The translations under genes and the position numbers were made by a program. Shown piece after piece: positions 54,278 through 61,052 of a DNA stretch of 61,052 nucleotides (position 1 is the stretch's first letter; each line of letters opens with the position of its first letter). This stretch comes from Phycisphaeraceae bacterium (lineage in GTDB: Bacteria; Planctomycetota; Phycisphaerae; Phycisphaerales; Phycisphaeraceae). Under the pieces are notes generated by a model. It was not told where the DNA came from. It ran no database searches and saw only the letters and a list, made by a program, of their open reading frames with translations. The stretch lies in the NCBI GenBank assembly GCA_020831765.1, contig JAFIFY010000040.1, forward strand, positions 1-61,052, in the 5' to 3' direction.

Positions 54278-55354
54278 TCAGGCCCCTCTGCGCCGCAGCA
54301 GTGCCAGGGCACCGATCCCCAGCAGGCTCAACGATGCCGGTTCGGGAATCGCAAAGAAACCCGGCGAAGCTCCGTCGGTCATGTACCACGCCAGGTTGTC
54401 ATCAAACCAGGTCAGCTTCCAGACCTGTGAGCCTCCACCCGTGTTGGCTTCGAGCTGGCCGCGCGTGATCACGACATCCAGCGTGCCGACGGGGTCCACA
54501 GGATCGAAAGCCAGAATGTCGCGACCGGACAGCTCGAAAAAGTAGATCAGACCATCCGGCGCGAAGAACAAGTCACGGAAGCTGACGCTCGTGCCCGGCG
54601 CATTGCCCTGGGCCGAGTTGAAGTCCGACTGGCTCAGAGCCGTCACGCCGGAACTGGTCGCCGGATCCCAGCGATAGATCGCATTGCCCGCATTCCGTCC
54701 CCAGTAGATGCGATCGTCGGCATCCACGGCCAAGCCGCCGTTGATGATCGTCGAGCCCGCAACCGAGTCGAGTTCGGCACTGGTGATCGCGACGGAGACC
54801 GCCCCGATCGGGTCGACCTTGATGATCGAAGCCGAGGTTCCATCCCGTGCAAACAGGTTGCCGGTGCTGTCGATCGTGTAGGTGCTGGTCAGATTCGCCG
54901 TGCCCGAACCGGTCGCGGCGGCGATCGACGCCGTCGAGGCCCGAAGACTTGGGACGCCCGCCAGGAGGTCGACTTCATACACCGCGTTGGCGAAGCTGTT
55001 GGAGAACACGATCTCCCCACCGACCACCTCCGAGCCGAACTGGCCCGACAACCTGGTGGTACCGGCCAAAGTTTGCCAGGTGGCGGTATCCATCAGGGTG
55101 GTGATCGACTGTCCGGGCGTGCCGGCACTGGCCACCTTTTGGATGACATCAACGCCTGCCGGAGCCGTACGGGCGAAAACGTAAACGTCCGGCCCATCCA
55201 CGGCGACGCTGTCAAAGAACGTCGCTCCGGTCCCAGCGACCGCATCAGCGAACGTGAAGACCTGTTCAAAGAAACCGTGGGCGGACGATCCGGCCATGGC
55301 CACGGCCAGAGCGGCCGCGCTGGTGAGTGAACCCTTGATGACTCGATGCTTCAT
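54278..55354 (-). CDS. Secreted PEP-CTERM protein, beta-propeller-like
   Basis: The 358-residue product starts at an ATG with AAGGAG about 7 bases upstream. It has a signal peptide (LTSAAALAVAMAGSSAHG), repeated short strand motifs (DLLAGVPSLRAST, DSTGNLFARDG, DADDRIYWGRNAGNAIYRWD, FAPDGLIYFFELSG) suggestive of a beta-propeller with about 50-residue blades, and a PEP-CTERM tail (AIPEPASLSLLGIGALALL then RRRG). The tail predicts exosortase-dependent sorting. The function is unknown. Confidence 0.83.
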   Translation of the reverse strand: MKHRVIKGSLTSAAALAVAMAGSSAHGFFEQVFTFADAVAGTGATFFDSVAVDGPDVYVFARTAPAGVDVIQKVASAGTPGQSITTLMDTATWQTLAGTTRLSGQFGSEVVGGEIVFSNSFANAVYEVDLLAGVPSLRASTASIAAATGSGTANLTSTYTIDSTGNLFARDGTSASIIKVDPIGAVSVAITSAELDSVAGSTIINGGLAVDADDRIYWGRNAGNAIYRWDPATSSGVTALSQSDFNSAQGNAPGTSVSFRDLFFAPDGLIYFFELSGRDILAFDPVDPVGTLDVVITRGQLEANTGGGSQVWKLTWFDDNLAWYMTDGASPGFFAIPEPASLSLLGIGALALLRRRGA

Positions 55355-55429
55355 TCTGCTTCTCCTTACTGGATCACGAGAGACTGGCGAAAAACGCTTT
55401 CCCGCCATTGGGTTGTTCGTTACTGTCGA

Positions 55430-56473
55430 TCAGGGCGACTCCGTGCGTCGGCCCCGCCTCGACAAGATCAATGACCCGCCAGCGACCAGAATCACGATCG
55501 AAGCGGGCTCAGGTATCGCCATCGGCGGACTTGACTGGTAATTCTCAAAGTGAAGGAAGGCATCACGCAGACCGACCCGCTTGTCCCCGGTGAAGTCACC
55601 GTCAAGCCAGTTGGCGCCTTCCAGCCCGAGGTTGGCCTGAAGGATGGCCAGGTCCTGGTCATTCACGAAACCGTCCGTGTTGGCATCACCGGCGATGAAC
55701 GGGAACGGGCTGGAATCGCCTTCGAAGAAGACCATGTCCAGCCTGATTTGGCCGGGCCGACCCAGCACGGTGTCGTAGTTGTCCAGCCCGAAATTGGTGA
55801 TGTAAATGTCCTCTCCGGGAGCGAATTGTGTCACCAGGCGGACGTCCACGGTCACGGCATGGTCGAGCAGCGATCCGAAGTCGTAGGTGTAGTCCAGGAT
55901 CCAGTGATTGGTCTGCAATGCGTAGAAGGGATCCTGATTACCCCACGCTTCATGCACATCAATCAGGGCAAAGTCAACGAATTCCTCACCGTTGATCGAA
56001 TACTGCAACTGCTGATATCGCGATGCTGAGCTTTGAACCAGCATATCGAAGCGCATCACGATGTTGGTCCAGTCCATCGTGTTGAAGCTGAACTCGAACC
56101 CCGCGGTCTTGTCGCCCGTTCCCTGCGGCGGATACTGATTGGCCATGATCGCCGAATCATCATCCTTGGGCGTGGGGTCGCTGGACTTGTTGTTCGGGAA
56201 CGATGGCTGGCTGGAGTCAGCGAAGACAAAACCGTTGCCGACGGTGCTTCCGCTGACACCCCCGATGAGCTCGATCGATGCATTGCCCGTCAGGTCAATG
56301 ACCGGAACGCTGGTACCGGTGGTCCCGGTTCCGACGCCTGGCAGATTGAAGTCCCAGAAGATGACCGTTTCGGCCGAAGCTGCGGCTGGCAAAACAAGAA
56401 GCGCGGCCAAGGCCGGAACAATGACACGGTTCGAGAGGTGCCGCATTTTGGAGTTGCTCCGTTCCAATTTCAT
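55430..56473 (-). CDS. Secreted PEP-CTERM protein with dockerin-like repeat
   Basis: The roughly 347-residue protein has a signal peptide (VIVPALAALLVLPAAASA), a beta-sandwich-like region (FWDFNLPGVGTG, FADSSQPSFPNN), a dockerin-like EF pair (GDANTDGFVNDQDLAI and GDFTGDKRVGLRDAF) and a PEP-CTERM tail (AIPEPASIVILVAGGSLIL then RRGRR). It is homologous in its C-terminal third to the protein at 41140. Two adjacent ATGs (56476, 56473) are available; GAGGA is best spaced for the second, and a third at 56446 has GGAG upstream. A Fur-like box lies about 130 bases upstream. Confidence 0.83.
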   Translation of the reverse strand: MKLERSNSKMRHLSNRVIVPALAALLVLPAAASAETVIFWDFNLPGVGTGTTGTSVPVIDLTGNASIELIGGVSGSTVGNGFVFADSSQPSFPNNKSSDPTPKDDDSAIMANQYPPQGTGDKTAGFEFSFNTMDWTNIVMRFDMLVQSSASRYQQLQYSINGEEFVDFALIDVHEAWGNQDPFYALQTNHWILDYTYDFGSLLDHAVTVDVRLVTQFAPGEDIYITNFGLDNYDTVLGRPGQIRLDMVFFEGDSSPFPFIAGDANTDGFVNDQDLAILQANLGLEGANWLDGDFTGDKRVGLRDAFLHFENYQSSPPMAIPEPASIVILVAGGSLILSRRGRRTESP

Positions 56474-56476
56474 CAT

Positions 56477-57109
56477 CCTTCCTCAGGTTGCCTGAGCACA
56501 TCACCAAGGCCAACCATTACTTCACAAGACCGCACACTTGGTGAAGATCATCCGTCTGTCCTCGCGATCGCGAGGCGACAGGGCCAGATGCAGAATAATT
56601 GAGAATGAGTCTCAATGTCAAGTGTGCTGGGCCGCACCGAAACGTAACTGCCCGGAAGTCGATGCGGCAAGTTCGTTCCCTTGCCCGGTGGGCTTGGCCC
56701 GGCGAGGTTGAAGCTATCGCTCTAACCGAGACGCCGTGAGGGATTCTCCTTCTTGCAGCAGCCAGTCTTCAACACTTGAAACCATAGAAGCGAAAGTCGA
56801 TCTTCCTCTGAGATGGAGAGTAGACCATGAATACGACAATGTCAACGCAAGAAGCGCGATTTCTCCGCATTTTCACAAGTAAACAGCGAGTGACCACCCC
56901 GATGGGGGATCGAGATTCACATAGAAAATGAGGAAACCCAACCTACCTGATTCTGACTATCACTTTCGCTCACTCGATGCGGAGATGAAACGTTCAAAAG
57001 GCGCAGGGTCGCCCCCCTTGATGGCCAGCCGTGTCTCCTTTGTTCGTCAAGCCATCCGCTCGCGGGAACGTCGCGCCCTGCACGGGCGGACCAACGGGGA
57101 TTTTCGGCC
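56477..57109. other. Intergenic region with Fur-like site and no clear gene
   Basis: This 633-base stretch separates the PEP-CTERM gene from the glycosidase at 57110. It holds a Fur-like box (56599-56615) and an AT-richer part (56740-56950). A 34-codon frame at 56827-56931 with a GGAG upstream overlaps a 76-codon frame at 56928-57158 by ATGA; both are short and resemble nothing known. Confidence 0.5.
56599..56615. promoter_or_regulatory. Candidate Fur (ferric uptake regulator) box
   Basis: The 17 bases TTGAGAATGAGTCTCAA contain TGAGAAT-G-AGTCTCA, which fits the 7-1-7 Fur inverted repeat (consensus TGATAAT-N-ATTATCA) with the arms matching each other except at one position. It lies about 130 bases before the PEP-CTERM protein start, an acceptable distance for a regulatory site. 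No iron-uptake gene is next to it. Confidence 0.45.
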
Positions 57110-59182
57110 CTACCGTGTGGCGCGATCGGTCAGGATGCTTGCCATGACGATGCGATAGGCATCGCGGTCGCCGCGCGCGCCGGACGGGTCACGGGTGAAT
57201 CGCAGGGTGTTCTGGGCTTCGATCCTTTCAGGATCGATGGGCAGCCGGAGGGTGAAATTCCGGCCGGCGGGCAATTCAATCTCCTGTCCGTTGAGGGTCA
57301 ATCGCACTTCCCGGTCCACGACACGTTCAAAGGCGATCTGAAGCCATGCCCGGTCGGCTCTGCTTCGGCCCGTTTCGGGAACGGGGATGGTCAGGGTCAG
57401 GGGCTTATCGTTGGCCACATCGTTCAGAACGCCTTCTTTGGCGAAGAACTGCCGACGCTGAATCTGGGGCTGGCCATCACGAACGGGTCTTGCGTTCTCC
57501 AGTGGGAGCACGTAGCGGACCGCCTGGTGACGGGCAAGCGTGGTGCTCAGCTCAACCTGCCGACCGCCGGCATCCTGCGGTGACTCGAGCACCGCCAACC
57601 GTCGTTCGCCGCCCTCACGGGCAGCGCCGATGGTGGCGATGGTTCCGGGCTTGAACGTTGCGCGATCGGGCGCGGCGACATGGAAGTTGACTGCACGCTC
57701 CTGGCTGGAGTTGTTGATCGCCATCACCACCAGGCGATCGTTGTTGATGCCGCTGACCGCCCAGATGTCCGGGTCGTCGCTGATCGTCCGCACCATCGGG
57801 CCGCGCAGTTCCCGCAGCAGGCGGAAGGCCTGGCCTTCGCCCTGTTCGCGTGGCTGATGGGTGGTTCGCGAGCCGACCTTGGCTGGGCTGTGGTAGGCCA
57901 GCTCCAGGACATCGCGGAGCATGTAGCTGGCTCGCCCGGCCGCGGCCCTGACGGCATCGGGCTCCCGTTCCTCCAGGGCCTGAACGCCGTGAACGGCCGG
58001 ATCCTGACCAGGGCCGCACTCGGTATTGAACGAACGAATCCACTTGTCATGCCGGCTTACGGTGTAGGCGGTGGCCATCTCGTACCAGACCGTCACCATC
58101 CTCGGGTTGATGCCGTAGTGATGCTCGCAGATGCCATCGATGTAATCGATCGCTTCATCGAGCATGGGCTGGAGCAACTGCCGCCAGACCGCCCAGTCGC
58201 CGTGGTGATAGCCAAAATCCCAACCAGCGATGATCTGCACATCGGGATTGACCTGGCGAATGGCCTTGGCCCACGGCTTGAACATCCACATGTAGAACTG
58301 GTAATTCTGCTTGCCGGACCAGAAGCTGACCTGCGTGGGGTCTTCAATGCCCCATTGCTCGACGACGGTGAAGGTCTGTTCCTGGCGATTGGTGAAATAC
58401 CAATCGGCGGGGCTTCGGCCGCGGAAGGTATCGCCGGGTTTGAGTCCATCGGGAATGGCCACGCCGTAGTAGATGCGGCCATCCTCGCCCTTGGCCCAGT
58501 GCTTGCGCCAGCGTAGGTGTTCCAGCGGTTCATCCCAACCCTTGATCGTCACCGGACCGCCATCCTTGGCCTTGGTTTCATCGTAGAAGCGGGGATGGTA
58601 ATGATTGCGGGCAGAGCCGTGGCTTCGCGAAGCCCAGTTCAGATAAGGCTCATTCCAGAACTCGGCATAGAAGGTGCGTTCGGGATGGGCGAGCGTACGC
58701 TGGGCATATTCACGACCGATCCGATCGTAGAACTGGCGGAAGTTGGGATCGGTCAGCAGGGTGGCGACCTGGTATCGATCGCCCTGGCAATCGATGACCA
58801 CGGGCATGTCGCGGTAGGTATCGCGGATGTTGCCTTCGCCGTCCAGCACGCGGGAGTTCGAGCCCGGTCCGAAGAAGATGCCACGGAAGCAGTCGATGCC
58901 CCATTCGCGGGCGGTCTCCGGATCGTGCCGTGCCGAATGGACACCAAAAAGTCCTCGGGGGATTTCGATCTGGCCGTTGATGTCGATCCGCTGACCATCG
59001 ACGACCACCACGGCCGGCGGCGGTGCTGGTTGATCCGCCCGGGCGCTGGGGCCCAGCTTGAAGCCCAGTAGCAGGAAACAGGATGCCACGGCAAGGGTCA
59101 GGCCCAAAGCGCGGCCATGGGTGCGATGGATGGCGGGTGCCGTTGGGCGACGATGGTGGTGATGGGATGCAAGGTGAGGCAT
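57110..59182 (-). CDS. Secreted glycoside hydrolase (clan GH-A-like), short paralogue of the 28904 gene
   Basis: The 690-residue protein has a signal peptide (ALGLTLAVASCFLLLGF), then directly a barrel-like catalytic part. AEFWNEPYLNWASRS holds the putative acid/base Glu178, and SFNTECGPG the putative nucleophile Glu near 387; IIAGWDFGYHHGDWAVW and ICEHHYGINPR are shared with the 28904 gene. A C-terminal beta domain follows. It lacks the N-terminal modules of that paralogue. AAGG lies 7 bases before the ATG. The identity of the substrate and GH family are unknown. Confidence 0.8.
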   Translation of the reverse strand: MPHLASHHHHRRPTAPAIHRTHGRALGLTLAVASCFLLLGFKLGPSARADQPAPPPAVVVVDGQRIDINGQIEIPRGLFGVHSARHDPETAREWGIDCFRGIFFGPGSNSRVLDGEGNIRDTYRDMPVVIDCQGDRYQVATLLTDPNFRQFYDRIGREYAQRTLAHPERTFYAEFWNEPYLNWASRSHGSARNHYHPRFYDETKAKDGGPVTIKGWDEPLEHLRWRKHWAKGEDGRIYYGVAIPDGLKPGDTFRGRSPADWYFTNRQEQTFTVVEQWGIEDPTQVSFWSGKQNYQFYMWMFKPWAKAIRQVNPDVQIIAGWDFGYHHGDWAVWRQLLQPMLDEAIDYIDGICEHHYGINPRMVTVWYEMATAYTVSRHDKWIRSFNTECGPGQDPAVHGVQALEEREPDAVRAAAGRASYMLRDVLELAYHSPAKVGSRTTHQPREQGEGQAFRLLRELRGPMVRTISDDPDIWAVSGINNDRLVVMAINNSSQERAVNFHVAAPDRATFKPGTIATIGAAREGGERRLAVLESPQDAGGRQVELSTTLARHQAVRYVLPLENARPVRDGQPQIQRRQFFAKEGVLNDVANDKPLTLTIPVPETGRSRADRAWLQIAFERVVDREVRLTLNGQEIELPAGRNFTLRLPIDPERIEAQNTLRFTRDPSGARGDRDAYRIVMASILTDRATR

Positions 59183-59236
59183 AACGACCTTGACGGCTGA
59201 CCCACCGAGTTATTGCGTTCCAGCCGCCCGTTATCG

Positions 59237-60823
59237 CTATTGATCGAGGTTGACCACGGTTGGCCGGAACAGGGCTCGCGTTCCCGCCGGTGTGTCCATC
59301 ACCTCGTAGCCCAGATCGCGGAGTTGAGCCTTGATCGCATCGGCCTGCGCGAAATCACGTGCGCGGCGGGCATCCCCAACCGCTGCCAGACGGCCCTGAA
59401 GTTCCTCAGCCGCAAGCGGTCCCTCGGCCAGTGCTTCGGGCGTCCCAACGGGCTGGGGAAAGACCACCCCCAACACCGAGTCGATTTTCTGAAGGATGGC
59501 CAACTTCCTGGCCGGATCGCCCTTGGGCTTGTCGAGCCAGGCGAAAACGGTGCCGATCGCGCCGGCGATGTTCAGATCGTCGGCCAGCATCTCGACGAAC
59601 TGCTTGAGCTCAGGCTCATTCAGCCCGGCGGGCGGCAGCTCGGCCAGTCGCTGGGGCCCGCCGATCCGTTCGATCCAGAGCGTCGCCGCGCGGCGAAGCT
59701 CGCTGACGGCCATGGCCGATTCGTGAAGACCGCGGAAGGTGAAGTCCATGTTGGTGCGGTAGTGGCTTCGGATCAGTGCCCAGCGAAGAATGGCTGGATG
59801 CACAGGATGGCCGGTCGCCCGGCCTTCGGTGATGTCGCGGCAGGTGAAGAAGGTGCCGGCGCGCTTGCTCATCTTGGCGCCTTCGACCAGCAGATGGCGG
59901 GCATGCATCCAGAAGCGGGCGAAGTACTCCCGGCCTGAAGCGCCGCATGACTGGGCGATTTCACATTCGTGGTGGGGGAAGATGTTGTCTTCGCCGCCGG
60001 TGTGGATGTCGATCGTTTCCCGCCCCAGCCGCGCGGTGGCCATGGCCGAGCATTCGATATGCCAGCCCGGATAGCCGGCGCCCCACGGGCTGTCCCATTT
60101 CATCAGGTGCCTGGCATCGGGCTTCCACAGGAGGAAGTCGGCGGGGTGGCGCTTGGCGGCCTGGTTTTCCTGGTCGATCCGCCCGCCAGCGCCGCCTCGC
60201 AGGGCTTCGAGGGAGTTGCCGCTGAGTTTGCCGTAGTCGGGGAACGACTCGACGGAGTAGTACACAGCGCCATCGGTGCCCTGGTAGGCATGGCCGCGCT
60301 CGATCAATCGCTGGATCATCGCCTGCATCTGCGGGATGTGATCGGTTGCCCGGGGCATGCGCGACTGGGCGGGATCATCATGAAATTCAGAAGCGATGCG
60401 CAGGCCCAGGGCCAGGCCATCCTCGACGAATGCCCGGCTGTAGAAGGTCGCGATCTGGTAGGGATCATCCGGGTCGCTGACCATGTCCGCGCCCGGTGGC
60501 AGCTTCCCGGCCTTCTTATCTTCCCGAAGCCGGCGTGCCGCGGCCTGCATCTTGTCCTCGCCGGCACCATCGGCCACCGAATCTTCGGTCATGTGCCCCA
60601 CATCGGTGATGTTCATCACCTGGTCGACCCGCAGGCCGATGAGTTCGAGGAAGCGGCGCAGCACATCCGCGAAGAGAAAGGTTCGAAAGTTCCCGATGTG
60701 GGCGAAGTCGTAAACCGTCGGCCCGCAGTTGTACATCCGAACCAACCCGGGCTCGATCGGCTCGAACGGCTCGACCTGCCGGGTGAGCGAATTGAAGAAT
60801 CGGACATCAACAGGTAGAGGCAT
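59237..60823 (-). CDS. cysS: Cysteinyl-tRNA synthetase
   Basis: CysS charges tRNA-Cys in the cytoplasm. The 528-residue class I enzyme has the first Zn ligand Cys and HIGH-type motif in YNCGPTVYDFAHIGN, ITDVGHMTEDSVADGAGEDK, YPGWHIECSAMA and the HECEIAQS second zinc-binding part, and the KMSKR loop in GAKMSKRAGTFFT. The start at 60823 gives MPLPVDVRFFNSLTRQ; a frame open further upstream lacks homology. The C-terminal anticodon-binding part is present, and it is of normal to slightly long length. Confidence 0.96.
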   Translation of the reverse strand: MPLPVDVRFFNSLTRQVEPFEPIEPGLVRMYNCGPTVYDFAHIGNFRTFLFADVLRRFLELIGLRVDQVMNITDVGHMTEDSVADGAGEDKMQAAARRLREDKKAGKLPPGADMVSDPDDPYQIATFYSRAFVEDGLALGLRIASEFHDDPAQSRMPRATDHIPQMQAMIQRLIERGHAYQGTDGAVYYSVESFPDYGKLSGNSLEALRGGAGGRIDQENQAAKRHPADFLLWKPDARHLMKWDSPWGAGYPGWHIECSAMATARLGRETIDIHTGGEDNIFPHHECEIAQSCGASGREYFARFWMHARHLLVEGAKMSKRAGTFFTCRDITEGRATGHPVHPAILRWALIRSHYRTNMDFTFRGLHESAMAVSELRRAATLWIERIGGPQRLAELPPAGLNEPELKQFVEMLADDLNIAGAIGTVFAWLDKPKGDPARKLAILQKIDSVLGVVFPQPVGTPEALAEGPLAAEELQGRLAAVGDARRARDFAQADAIKAQLRDLGYEVMDTPAGTRALFRPTVVNLDQ

Positions 60824-60941
60824 AAGGTTTGCCCAATATTGGGTTTGGGATTCGGCCGCCGGCGTGGTCGCCTGGCTGGGGGACCATAATAACAGGGCGT
60901 TGGGCAGCGCCACTTGACCGAGCCGCATTCGGAGGGTATGG

Positions 60942-60959
60942 TTTACGTAAAAGTAAACT
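60942..60959. promoter_or_regulatory. Candidate operator, GTTTAC-N6-GTAAAC
   Basis: GTTTACGTAAAAGTAAAC contains perfect 6-base arms (60942-60947 and 60954-60959) and, inside it, the palindrome TTTACGTAAA. It ends 6 bases before the ATG at 60966, a position suited to repression of that gene. Related MerR-family operators have similar ACGT cores, but the regulator is not identifiable. Confidence 0.4.
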
Positions 60960-60965
60960 CTGCCC

Positions 60966-61052
60966 ATGGCCAATCCGCCCGACACCCCGATCCCCTACAA
61001 GGGGCGACGCGCCACACTGCGCTATGCGGTGTTGGCCACCGGATCGATGCCG
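60966..61052 (+). CDS. Start of an unidentified gene (cut by window edge)
   Basis: The frame from ATG 60966 is open for 29 codons to the end of the window. The peptide begins MANPPDTPIPYKGRRATLRY and continues with AVLATGSMP. There is no ribosome binding site that I can recognise, and too little sequence to name a family. It is transcribed divergently from cysS. Confidence 0.45.
   Translation, partial: MANPPDTPIPYKGRRATLRYAVLATGSMP

Overview
The window looks like chromosomal DNA of a GC-rich Planctomycetota bacterium, probably class Phycisphaerae. This rests on gene families rather than a marker gene. It has a DUF1800/DUF1501 pair, secreted proteins ending in PEP-CTERM sorting signals, some with dockerin-like EF repeats, a prepilin with a type-II-secretion leader, very large secreted polysaccharide lyases and glycosidases, and a Kdo transferase that implies a Gram-negative envelope. 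No rRNA, tRNA or CRISPR array was seen.

Layout. (1) 1-3240: the edge of an IS4-like transposase, trmB, and an AbiE-type toxin-antitoxin module. The module is bracketed by a 48-bp direct repeat of the trmB 3' end and accompanied by a decayed RepA-like ATPase, so it is probably a small integrated element. (2) 3285-6199: a minus-strand DUF1800-DUF1501 operon. (3) 6455-11033: a lipoprotein and a 1124-residue heparinase-like lyase that share a domain. (4) 11084-17326: an RDD membrane protein, then waaA-proB, a three-repeat secreted protein and a DUF3467 protein. (5) 17501-32191: a minus-strand operon of up to eight genes holding a clan-A-like glycoside hydrolase, three related heparinase-like proteins, an ExbB-ExbD motor, a small unknown protein and a membrane-anchored lectin-like protein. 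(6) 32421-36320: two alpha/beta-hydrolases, an M19 dipeptidase and an MTA/purine nucleoside phosphorylase. (7) 36430-40751: both subunits of methylmalonyl-CoA mutase. (8) 41140-44739: a dockerin/PEP-CTERM protein followed by a clear terminator, then a fused membrane-protein/spermidine-synthase-like protein. (9) 44780-53349: central metabolism (sucA, sucB, pssA, two envelope proteins, divergent accA). (10) 53405-61052: a prepilin, two PEP-CTERM proteins, a second glycosidase of the same family as in (5), cysS, and the start of an unidentified gene.

How the genes may work together. Regions 3, 5 and the 57110-59182 gene together look like a polysaccharide degradation system, probably for a uronate-containing or otherwise anionic glycan. 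The 17501-32191 operon is the most interesting part: secreted lyases and a glycosidase are co-transcribed with their own ExbB/ExbD proton-driven motor, and the next membrane-anchored protein has the topology of TonB but a lectin-like C-terminus. This arrangement could be a dedicated glycan capture or uptake machine. That functional reading is inference. The sucA/sucB and mutA/mutB genes suggest an oxidative TCA cycle and propionate/succinyl-CoA interconversion.

All calls come from reading the sequence and remembered family motifs. No database search was run.
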